Below are positions 35,152-43,912 of a stretch of DNA of 64,000 bases, one piece after another. Under the pieces are notes generated by a model that was given only the letters and a program-made list of their open reading frames with translations, was not told the origin of the DNA and did not search any database. The stretch's first letter is position 1. Every line of letters starts with the position of its first letter. The stretch lies in assembly GCF_023634765.1 (NCBI RefSeq), contig NZ_JAMLFX010000003.1, positions 179,035-243,034 on the forward strand. The letters run 5' to 3'. The position numbers and the translations under genes were made by a program. This stretch comes from Pseudomonas sp. AKS31 (lineage in GTDB: Bacteria; Pseudomonadota; Gammaproteobacteria; Pseudomonadales; Pseudomonadaceae).

Positions 35152-38022
35152 ATGACCCTCAGCTCCGAACTGTCGGGCCCCTCCGTGGAACCCCGGGTTA
35201 TCCGCAAGCACTATGCTGTCGAGATGGCGGTCGAGCGCACGCGTCTGCTGTATCAGGGCTCGTTGTTGCCCACGCTGTTCATGTTGATCAATGGTCTGGT
35301 CTGCGCCGCTTTGCTCTGGAGCCCGCAGCGCTACTTCGTGGTCAGCGTCTGGCTGGTGTGGTTGCTGTCGCTGGTGGCATTGCGGGTGATTCAGGTGGCG
35401 GCGTTCGATTCGGCGATCCCCGATCGTCAGGCGCAACCGATCTGGCGGCGGATGTTTCTGCTCGGCTCGACCATGACCGGTCTGACCCTGGCCGGTGCCG
35501 GCATCGCTCTGGTACCCGCCGACAACTTCATTCAGCAGGCCTGGGTGTTCGGCCTGATCGGCGCCGCGACCCTCTCGGCCAGCGTCGCCTACGCGGTGAG
35601 CCTGCCGGCGTTTCTGTCGTTTACCTTGCCCTGCCTGTTGCCGGCGATCGGTTATCTGTTCTGGGGCGGTGACGAGCAGGCGCGCGGTTGGGGCTGGCTC
35701 GGTCTGATCCTGCTCGGCTCGCTGAGCGTGGTCGCGTGGCAGGTCAATCGGCTGATCGATCGCGGCTTGCTGCGGCGCTTCCAGAATCAGCACTTGATCG
35801 AACACCTGCAACAGACGCAGTCGCGCAGCGAACAGCTCAATCAGGATCTTGCCAAAGAAATCGACCAGCGCCGCTGCGCCGAAGGCAAATTGCGTGAAGC
35901 GCAGGTTGAACTTGAAGACCGCGTGGCCCAGCGCAGCCTTGAACTGGACGCGGCCAATCAGGCCCTGAGCAAAAGCGAAGCGCGGCTGGCGCTGGCGTTG
36001 AAGGCCAGTGAGCTGGGGCTGTGGGACTGGAACCTGCAAACCGACGAAGTCCACCACACGCAGATTCAGGAGCTGTTCGGCCTCGCTCCGGAATACGTCA
36101 CGGCGCTTTTGCGCGACCTCAAGCCACGTCTGCATCCGGACGATGTGCCGACGCTGAAATACGCGTTGATCGAGCACTTGAAGGGACGCACCGAGGACTA
36201 TCAGATCGAATACCGCGTACGTCACGGCGATGGCCATTGGGTGTGGATCGAAGACCGAGGCCGCGCCGTAGAGCGCAGCGACAGCGGCCGGGTGATCCGC
36301 ATGGTCGGCACCCGCCGCGACATCAGCGCCAGCAAAAGCCTCGAAGAGCAGCAGCGCCTGGCGGCAACCGTATTCGAAGCGGCCAGTGAAGGCATCGTGA
36401 TTCTCGACCCGAACTATGCGCTGATCGCGATCAATCAGGCGTTCAGCCGCGTCACCGGCTACGACATTGAAGACATGCTCGGGCGCAATGTCGTCGAATT
36501 GCCGTGCAGCCGCGATGCTCGCCGCCATTACCTGGCGATCCGTCATGCGCTTGAGCAGCACGGCAGTTGGCAGGGCGAACTGGTGGAGACGCGCAAGAAC
36601 GGCGAGCTGTATCCGCAGTGGCTACAGCTGAATGCGGTGCGCGATAGTCGGGGAAATGTCAGCCATATTGTGGGCTTCTTCGCCGATCTGTCGGCGCGCC
36701 GCGAATCTGAAGAGCGCATGCGTTACTTGACCCACTACGACGAGCTCACCGGGTTGGCCAACCGCTCACTGTTCCGCGAGCGTTTGCATGAAGCGCATCA
36801 GCGCTCGCGTCAGGGCCGGCGCAGTCTGGCGTTGCTGCACATCAATCTCGATCGTTTCAAATTGCTCAACGACAGCCTCGGCCATGAGATTGCCGACCAG
36901 TTGCTGCAAAAAATGGCGCGCCGCCTGGTCAACGCCTTGCCGGAAGCGGACACAATCGCCCGTTTGTCCGGCGACGAATTCGCCGTGCTGTTCGATGCCT
37001 ACGGCAATCTGTCGAGTCTGGCCCGGGTCGCCACGCGCCTGTCGAGCAAATTACGCCTGCCACTGACAGTCGAAGGGCATGAGCTGGTGGTCAGCGCCTC
37101 GATGGGCATCAGCATGCTGCCGGACAACGCCCGGGAAATCTCCGCACTGGTCAGCCAGTCGAACATGGCCATGCAACATGCCAAGCACCTGGGCGGGAAC
37201 AACTTCCAGTTCTACACCGACAGCCTGCAGGCCAGCACCCTTGAGCGCTTGCAACTGGAAAACCAGTTGCGCAAAGCCATCGAGGAAAAACAGTTGAACG
37301 TGTTCTATCAACCGAAGCTGTGCCTGCAAACCGGACGGCTGAATGCGGCGGAAGCGCTGGTGCGCTGGGATCATCCAACCATGGGCCGGGTGCCGCCGGG
37401 GGAGTTCATCGGGTTGGCGGAGGAAACCGGTCTGATCGGGCCGATCGGCGAGTTCGTCTTGCGCCAGGCGTGCTGGCAGGCCTGCGAATGGCAGCGGCAG
37501 GGGCTGGAACCGATCCGTGTTTCGGTGAACCTGTCGGTGCATCAACTGCGTCAGGGCAAACTGGTCAGTCTGGTGCGGCAGGTGTTGGAGGAGACCGGTC
37601 TGGCGGCGCATTTTCTCGAGCTGGAATTGACCGAAAGCCAATTGCTCGACAGCGTCGAGCACATCATCGCGACCTTCCAGCAACTGCGTGATTTGGGGGT
37701 GAAACTGGCCATCGATGATTTCGGCACCGGATACTCCTCGCTGAGTTACCTCAAGCGTATTCCGGTGGATTACGTGAAGATCGATCAGGCGTTCATACGC
37801 GGTTTGGGGGAGGGCAGTGAAGATGCGGCGATCACTCGCGCGATCATTGCCATGGCCCATGGCTTGTCGCTGAAAGTGGTCGCCGAAGGTGTCGAGCGCC
37901 AGGAGCAGCTGGATTTTTTACGCGCCGAGCGTTGCGATGAAGTGCAGGGTTATCTGATCAGTCGCCCGGTCGAAGCCGCTGCTCTGGCTGGGCTTTTGCG
38001 CGAACAGGACAAACCGCTTTAA
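35152..38022 (+). CDS. Membrane PAS-GGDEF-EAL c-di-GMP enzyme
   Basis: A 956-residue inner-membrane protein. Residues about 25-200 hold roughly six transmembrane helices. A coiled coil (about 205-275), PAS 1 (about 278-395), PAS 2 (about 402-520), GGDEF (about 530-690) and EAL (about 705-950) follow. The cyclase motif reads SGDEF (about 604-608) and no RxxD inhibitory site is present. The EAL side keeps EALVRW (about 733) and DDFGTGYSS (about 853-861), so phosphodiesterase activity is likely and cyclase activity possible. The start at 35152 is chosen over an upstream in-frame ATG at 35092 because the latter adds a basic stretch without similarity to the family. Divergent from uvrD. Confidence 0.92.
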   Translation: MTLSSELSGPSVEPRVIRKHYAVEMAVERTRLLYQGSLLPTLFMLINGLVCAALLWSPQRYFVVSVWLVWLLSLVALRVIQVAAFDSAIPDRQAQPIWRRMFLLGSTMTGLTLAGAGIALVPADNFIQQAWVFGLIGAATLSASVAYAVSLPAFLSFTLPCLLPAIGYLFWGGDEQARGWGWLGLILLGSLSVVAWQVNRLIDRGLLRRFQNQHLIEHLQQTQSRSEQLNQDLAKEIDQRRCAEGKLREAQVELEDRVAQRSLELDAANQALSKSEARLALALKASELGLWDWNLQTDEVHHTQIQELFGLAPEYVTALLRDLKPRLHPDDVPTLKYALIEHLKGRTEDYQIEYRVRHGDGHWVWIEDRGRAVERSDSGRVIRMVGTRRDISASKSLEEQQRLAATVFEAASEGIVILDPNYALIAINQAFSRVTGYDIEDMLGRNVVELPCSRDARRHYLAIRHALEQHGSWQGELVETRKNGELYPQWLQLNAVRDSRGNVSHIVGFFADLSARRESEERMRYLTHYDELTGLANRSLFRERLHEAHQRSRQGRRSLALLHINLDRFKLLNDSLGHEIADQLLQKMARRLVNALPEADTIARLSGDEFAVLFDAYGNLSSLARVATRLSSKLRLPLTVEGHELVVSASMGISMLPDNAREISALVSQSNMAMQHAKHLGGNNFQFYTDSLQASTLERLQLENQLRKAIEEKQLNVFYQPKLCLQTGRLNAAEALVRWDHPTMGRVPPGEFIGLAEETGLIGPIGEFVLRQACWQACEWQRQGLEPIRVSVNLSVHQLRQGKLVSLVRQVLEETGLAAHFLELELTESQLLDSVEHIIATFQQLRDLGVKLAIDDFGTGYSSLSYLKRIPVDYVKIDQAFIRGLGEGSEDAAITRAIIAMAHGLSLKVVAEGVERQEQLDFLRAERCDEVQGYLISRPVEAAALAGLLREQDKPL

Positions 38023-38095
38023 GGGCTACATGCGGTCCATCGCGCCTGATACGGGGACATGGAGTTACGCATTGAGCAGGCAAAAAGCCAATTCA

Positions 38096-38110
38096 TGTAG
38101 TATAACTACA
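38096..38110. promoter_or_regulatory. Candidate HexR/RpiR-type operator
   Basis: TGTAGT-ATA-ACTACA is a perfect 15-bp dyad 39 bp upstream of the RpiR-family gene. It fits the form TGTARTnnnAYTACA described for HexR regulators. Autoregulation by the adjacent protein is inferred. Confidence 0.65.
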
Positions 38111-38149
38111 AGCGTGCTACATCCTTGCCCATAAGAAGAGTCCAGCCCC

Positions 38150-39016
38150 TTGAATCTGCTGCAACACATCGCCCAGTCACGTCACCTGTTACGCAAGTCG
38201 GAGCTCAAGGTCGCCGACCACGTGCTGCTTGACCCTGCGGCAGTGATGCACAGTTCCATGGCCGACCTCGCCCACAGCGTTGGCATCAGTGAGCCGACCA
38301 TCGTGCGCTTCTGTCGCGCCATTGGTTGCTCCGGCTTCCAGGATCTCAAGCTCAAACTGGCGCAAAGCCTGGCCGCCGGTGCCAGCTTCGGCCAGTTCGC
38401 GATCCATGAAGACGACTCGGTCGCCGATTACAGCCTAAAGATTTTCGACACCACATTGCACACCTTGATGGAGGTTCGCGAGAAGCTCGATCCGGTGGAG
38501 CTGCAGCGCGCGGTGACGTTGATGTCGCAGGCGCAGCGGGTCGAGTTCTACGGCTTCGGTGCGTCGGGCGCTGTGGCGGCGGACGCGCAGCACAAGTTCT
38601 TCCGGTTGCTGCTGACGGCGGCGGCGTATTCCGATCCGCACATGCAGGCAATGTCGGCAGTGACGTTGAAACCGACCGATGTGGCGATCTGCATTTCTCA
38701 GTCGGGGCGTTCCAAGGATCTGCTGATCACCGCCAATCTGGTGCGTGAGAGCGGCGCTTCGCTGATTACCTTGTGCCCGAGTCAGACGCCGTTGGCCGAA
38801 CTGTCGACGGTCAATCTGGCGATCGATGTGCACGAAGACACCGAGATCTATACACCGCTGACTTCGCGTATCGCGCATCTGGTGGTGATCGACGTGCTGG
38901 CGATGGGCGTAGCGATGGCGCGTGGGCCGAGTCTGGTCAATCACCTCAAGAGCGTGAAGCGCAGTCTGCGCAGCTTGCGCTTGTCGCCGAAAGCCGTGAA
39001 AGCCCTCGATGACTAA
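38150..39016 (+). CDS. RpiR/HexR-family transcriptional regulator
   Basis: A 288-residue regulator with an N-terminal RpiR helix-turn-helix ('MADLAHSVGISEPTIVRFCRAIGCSGFQDLK', about 37-67) and a C-terminal SIS sugar-phosphate-binding domain (about 120-260: 'VEFYGFGASGAVAADAQHKFFRL', 'AICISQSGRSKDLL'). It starts at TTG 38150 with AAGAAGAG upstream. It is a paralogue of HexR, not the zwf-linked hexR. Neighbouring pyruvate carboxylase genes suggest control at the pyruvate/hexose-phosphate node (inference). Confidence 0.9.
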   Translation: MNLLQHIAQSRHLLRKSELKVADHVLLDPAAVMHSSMADLAHSVGISEPTIVRFCRAIGCSGFQDLKLKLAQSLAAGASFGQFAIHEDDSVADYSLKIFDTTLHTLMEVREKLDPVELQRAVTLMSQAQRVEFYGFGASGAVAADAQHKFFRLLLTAAAYSDPHMQAMSAVTLKPTDVAICISQSGRSKDLLITANLVRESGASLITLCPSQTPLAELSTVNLAIDVHEDTEIYTPLTSRIAHLVVIDVLAMGVAMARGPSLVNHLKSVKRSLRSLRLSPKAVKALDD

Positions 39017-39020
39017 GATC

Positions 39021-39091
39021 AAAAGATCGCAGCCTTCGGCAGCTTCTACATTGGAATGCATTTCCCTGTAGGAGCTGCCGAAGGCTGCGAT
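39021..39091. repeat. REP-type inverted repeat, 'GATCGCAGCC' family
   Basis: Arms at 39021-39049 and 39068-39091 (AAAAGATCGCAGCCTTCGGC... against GTAGGAGCTGCCGAAGGCTG...) pair with one mismatch, just after the RpiR-family gene. Likely also a terminator hairpin. Confidence 0.88.
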
Positions 39092-39196
39092 TTGCTTTTC
39101 GAAGTAAACCTTCATCAGTTTGTCACCCCGAAGAAGCCAAACCGTCATCCCTCCCGCCTATCGTGAAACTCCCGTACTCGCCTTGGGAGAATCGAA

Positions 39197-39400
39197 ATGG
39201 CTCAGCCCTACGAAGAACGCAACAGCGCCGCGAAAACCCGTCGTCAGCAGGAAGACCAGCGCCGCATGGAGTTTCGCCGCGCAATCGAAGATCGCTTCGA
39301 ACTTCGCCAGCTTCAAGCCGAAATCGGCGATTTTCCCGAAATCAACCACTGGCAGGCGGCTCCCGCAACTTCCCGTCGAAGCGCTCAACCAGCGCGCTGA
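39197..39400 (+). CDS. Small conserved PA3496-like protein
   Basis: A 67-residue, highly charged, probably helical protein ('AKTRRQQEDQRRMEFRRAIEDRFELRQLQAEIGDFPE'). The core 'KTRRQQEDQRRM.FRRAIE' and the 'RRSAQPAR' end resemble the small Pseudomonas family named after PA3496 (putative envelope-integrity protein), which I judge from memory. ATG at 39197, preceded by GGGAGAATCGAA. Its 3' end overlaps the convergent pycR gene by 59 nt. Confidence 0.65.
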   Translation: MAQPYEERNSAAKTRRQQEDQRRMEFRRAIEDRFELRQLQAEIGDFPEINHWQAAPATSRRSAQPAR

Positions 39401-40304
39401 TCTGCACCCGTTCGCTGCGGATAAACGCCAGGAAGGCGTGTGCCACCGGTGACAAGCGTTTGGCTTTGGCTTGCACCAGGCACCAGCTACGGAACAGTGG
39501 CAATTCTTCGACCGGCAGTTCGACGAGTCCGCCGGTCGCCAGCTCCAGGTTCAGGGCGTGGCGCGTCAACAGCGCCAGGCCCAGACCCGCCTGCACGCAT
39601 TCACGCTGAGCTTCGGCTGAGGCCACTTCCTGAGTCTGGGTGAAGTGCACGCGTTTCTCTTTGAAGTACTCTTCGCACGCCAGTCGGGTACCTGAACCCG
39701 GTTCGCGGATCAGCAGCGTGTAAGGCTCAAGATCTTGCAGGCGCAGTGGCCCCATGTGCGCCAACGGGTGATCCGGGCGCGCCACGGCAACAATCGGGTT
39801 GTTGAGGAAGGGCAGGAATTCCAGGCCCATGTCCTGCGGCACCATCGACATGATCACCAGATCGTCGCGGTTGTCCGACAGCCGTCGAATCACTTGGCCA
39901 CGGTTGACCACCGTCAGTTGCAGATTCACTTCCGGGTGCTGGCGCTTGAACGCGGCGAACAGATGCGGCACGAAGTATTTGGCGCTGGATTCCACCGCGA
40001 GTTTCAGCTGACCTTGCAGCGACCCCTGCATGTCCGACAGCTGCATATCGAGGTTTTCCAGCCGCCCGAAGATGTCCCGACTGGCGCGCTGAAGGGCTTC
40101 GGCGGCCTCGGTCATATAGAGTTTTTTGCCGACATAATCGAATAATGGCTGGCCGATCAGCTCTTCGAGCTGACGAATCTGTAGGCTGACGGCCGGTTGG
40201 GTGAGGGACATTTCCTCGGCGGCGCGGCTGTAAGAGCGTAAATCACACACTTCGTTGAAGATCTGCAATTGACGCAATGTCATACGCATCAGGGACTTAC
40301 GCAT
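39342..40304 (-). CDS. pycR: LysR-family regulator of pyruvate carboxylase (PycR)
   Basis: A 320-residue LysR-type regulator: N-terminal winged HTH ('MTLRQLQIFNEVCDLRSYSRAAEEMSLTQPAVSLQIRQLEELIG', about residues 8-51) and a C-terminal effector domain (about 95-300) of the CysB/CbbR type. It is divergent from pycA/pycB, the arrangement of P. aeruginosa PycR. A 16-bp dyad ATAAGT-CTTT-ACTTAT in the shared gap is a likely binding site. The first of three possible ATG starts (40304, 40289, 40283) is used; none has a good ribosome binding site. Confidence 0.9.
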   Translation of the reverse strand: MRKSLMRMTLRQLQIFNEVCDLRSYSRAAEEMSLTQPAVSLQIRQLEELIGQPLFDYVGKKLYMTEAAEALQRASRDIFGRLENLDMQLSDMQGSLQGQLKLAVESSAKYFVPHLFAAFKRQHPEVNLQLTVVNRGQVIRRLSDNRDDLVIMSMVPQDMGLEFLPFLNNPIVAVARPDHPLAHMGPLRLQDLEPYTLLIREPGSGTRLACEEYFKEKRVHFTQTQEVASAEAQRECVQAGLGLALLTRHALNLELATGGLVELPVEELPLFRSWCLVQAKAKRLSPVAHAFLAFIRSERVQISALVERFDGKLREPPASG

Positions 40305-40341
40305 TTCTTATAGGCTCTGACGGCAGGCTGATCACTCAACT

Positions 40342-40357
40342 ATAAGTCTTTACTTAT
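40342..40357. promoter_or_regulatory. LysR-type dyad in pycR/pycA gap
   Basis: ATAAGT-CTTT-ACTTAT is a perfect interrupted palindrome with the ATAAg-cTTAT form typical of LysR-type operators. It is 38 bp upstream of pycR and 137 bp upstream of pycA. PycR binding is inferred. Confidence 0.65.
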
Positions 40358-40416
40358 GCATGACCCAATTTTTATTCATTTTTGTTAATCCCTCATGAGC
40401 GCTAGTGTGGACCTGC

Positions 40417-40464
40417 GACCAAATTGAAACATTTGGTCACGCGTCGACCTGGTCTAGCAGGTCG
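40417..40464 (+). promoter_or_regulatory. Two hairpins in pycA leader
   Basis: GACCAAAT (40417-40424) pairs with ATTTGGTC (40431-40438), and CGACCTG (40445-40451) with CAGGTCG (40458-40464), giving two consecutive stem-loops 30-80 bp upstream of the pycA start. They could be operator dyads or mRNA leader structures; there is no T run, so a terminator is unlikely. Confidence 0.45.
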
Positions 40465-40493
40465 TGGTGCCACCGGCTCAAGGGAACCTCCAA

Positions 40494-41909
<1,416 letters not shown>

Positions 41910-41920
41910 GGAATACAACA

Positions 41921-43729
41921 ATGTCCAAGAAGATCTTTGTCACCGACACCATCCTGCGCGACGCTCACCAATCGCTGCTCGCCACCCGCATGCGCACCGA
42001 AGACATGCTGCCGATCTGCGACAAGCTCGACAAAGTCGGCTACTGGTCGCTGGAGTGCTGGGGCGGGGCGACATTCGACGCTTGCGTACGGTTTCTGAAA
42101 GAAGACCCGTGGGAGCGTCTGCGCCAGCTGCGTGCGGCGCTGCCTAATACGCGCCTGCAAATGCTCCTGCGCGGGCAGAACCTGTTGGGCTACCGCCACT
42201 ACAGCGACGACGTGGTCAAAGCCTTCGTCGCCAAAGCTGCAGTAAACGGCATCGACGTCTTCCGTATCTTCGACGCGATGAACGACGTGCGTAACCTGCG
42301 CGTGGCGATCGAGGCGGTCAAGGCTGCCGGCAAACATGCCCAAGGCACCATCGCTTACACCACCAGCCCGGTGCACACCATCGACGCCTTCGTGGCGCAA
42401 GCCAAGCAAATGGAGGCCATGGGTTGCGACTCGGTGGCGATCAAGGACATGGCCGGTCTGCTGACCCCGTACGCCACTGGCGAACTGGTTCGCGCGTTGA
42501 AAGCCGAGCAATCGCTGCCGGTGTTCATCCACTCCCACGACACGGCCGGTCTGGCGACCATGTGCCAGCTCAAGGCGATCGAAAACGGCGCTGACCACAT
42601 CGACACCGCGATCTCCAGTTTTGCCTCGGGCACCAGCCACCCAGGCACCGAGTCGATGGTCGCAGCGCTCAAGGGCACCGAGTACGACACCGGCCTGAAC
42701 CTGGAACTTCTGCAAGAAATCGGTCTGTATTTTTACGCCGTGCGCAAGAAGTACCACCAGTTCGAGAGCGAATTCACCGCCGTCGACACCCGTGTGCAAG
42801 TCAACCAGGTGCCGGGCGGGATGATTTCCAACCTCGCCAACCAGTTGAAAGAGCAGGGCGCCCTCAACCGCATGGCCGAAGTGCTCGCGGAAATCCCACG
42901 GGTGCGTGAAGACCTCGGCTTCCCGCCGCTGGTGACCCCGACCTCGCAGATCGTTGGCACCCAGGCGTTCTTCAACGTGCTGGCCGGTGAGCGCTACAAG
43001 ACCATCACCAACGAAGTGAAGCTTTACCTGCAGGGCGGCTACGGCAAGGCGCCGGGCGTGGTTAACGAGAAGCTGCGTCGCCAGGCCATCGGCAGTGAAG
43101 AAGTCATCGACGTGCGTCCGGCCGATCTGCTCAAACCGGAAATGACCAAGCTGCGTGCTGACATCGGCGCTTTGGCCAAGTCGGAAGAAGACGTGCTGAC
43201 TTTCGCCATGTTCCCGGACATCGGTCGCAAGTTCCTCGAGGAGCGTGCCGCCGGTACCCTAACCCCGGAAGTGCTGCTGCCGATTCCTGAAGCCGGCAGG
43301 GTCGCCTCGGCGGGCGGCGAAGGCGTGCCGACCGAGTTCGTCATCGACGTCCACGGCGAAACCTACCGCGTCGACATCACGGGCGTCGGCGTGAAGGCCG
43401 AAGGCAAGCGTCACTTCTACCTGTCCATCGATGGCATGCCGGAAGAAGTGGTGTTCGAACCGCTCAACGAATTTGTCAGCGGCGGTAGCAGCAAACGCAA
43501 GCAGGCGTCGGCACCGGGCCACGTCAGCACCACCATGCCGGGCAACATCGTCGATGTCCTGGTCAAGGAGGGCGACACCGTCAAGGCCGGCCAGGCTGTG
43601 CTGATCACCGAAGCGATGAAGATGGAAACCGAAGTCCAGGCTGCGGTTGCCGGCAAGGTCACCGCGATTCATGTGGCCAAGGGTGATCGGGTGAATCCGG
43701 GTGAAATTCTGATCGAGATCGAAGGCTGA
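41921..43729 (+). CDS. pycB: Pyruvate carboxylase subunit B (carboxyltransferase-biotin carrier)
   Basis: A 602-residue OadA-like protein: carboxyltransferase domain (about residues 1-300, 'VTDTILRDAHQSLLATRMRTEDML', 'AVNGIDVFRIFDAMND', 'KDMAGLLTP', 'HSHDTAGLA'), a PYC_OADA domain to about 460, a linker, and a C-terminal biotinyl domain with the biotin Lys in 'LITEAMKMETEV' (about residue 566). It makes oxaloacetate for anaplerosis with pycA, 11 nt upstream. TGAGGA is the ribosome binding site. A strong terminator follows. Confidence 0.95.
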   Translation: MSKKIFVTDTILRDAHQSLLATRMRTEDMLPICDKLDKVGYWSLECWGGATFDACVRFLKEDPWERLRQLRAALPNTRLQMLLRGQNLLGYRHYSDDVVKAFVAKAAVNGIDVFRIFDAMNDVRNLRVAIEAVKAAGKHAQGTIAYTTSPVHTIDAFVAQAKQMEAMGCDSVAIKDMAGLLTPYATGELVRALKAEQSLPVFIHSHDTAGLATMCQLKAIENGADHIDTAISSFASGTSHPGTESMVAALKGTEYDTGLNLELLQEIGLYFYAVRKKYHQFESEFTAVDTRVQVNQVPGGMISNLANQLKEQGALNRMAEVLAEIPRVREDLGFPPLVTPTSQIVGTQAFFNVLAGERYKTITNEVKLYLQGGYGKAPGVVNEKLRRQAIGSEEVIDVRPADLLKPEMTKLRADIGALAKSEEDVLTFAMFPDIGRKFLEERAAGTLTPEVLLPIPEAGRVASAGGEGVPTEFVIDVHGETYRVDITGVGVKAEGKRHFYLSIDGMPEEVVFEPLNEFVSGGSSKRKQASAPGHVSTTMPGNIVDVLVKEGDTVKAGQAVLITEAMKMETEVQAAVAGKVTAIHVAKGDRVNPGEILIEIEG

Positions 43730-43761
43730 GATAACCGCCGCGAACCAACGCTTTAAACCTC

Positions 43762-43788
43762 GGGGGGGCATGTGCTCCCCTTTTTTTT
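43762..43788 (+). terminator. Intrinsic terminator of pycAB
   Basis: A GC-rich hairpin (GGGGGGCA against TGCTCCCC) is followed by eight T residues at 43781-43788, 33 bp after the pycB stop. Confidence 0.9.
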
Positions 43789-43803
43789 GTCTGAATTTTT
43801 CAC

Positions 43804-43897
43804 CTGTAGGAGCTGCCGAAGGCTGCGATCTTTTGATGTTGTTTTGGGTTAATAAAAACAAAGATCAAAAGATCGCAGCCTTCGGCAGCTCCTACAG
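43804..43897. repeat. REP-type inverted repeat, 'GATCGCAGCC' family
   Basis: The longest copy of this family in the window: a perfect 34-bp inverted repeat with arms at 43804-43837 and 43864-43897 (core GAGCTGCCGAAGGCTGCGAT) around a 26-nt AT-rich loop. It lies between the pycAB terminator and the end of the first autotransporter gene and probably ends that transcript. Confidence 0.92.
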
Positions 43898-43912
43898 AAA
43901 ATGTTGTGTCAG

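Noticed and set aside
35056..36561. 501-codon minus-strand open frame across the GGDEF-EAL gene
   Set aside because: Antisense to a protein with clear PAS/GGDEF/EAL domains; the translation is low-complexity Gln/Arg-rich without family marks.
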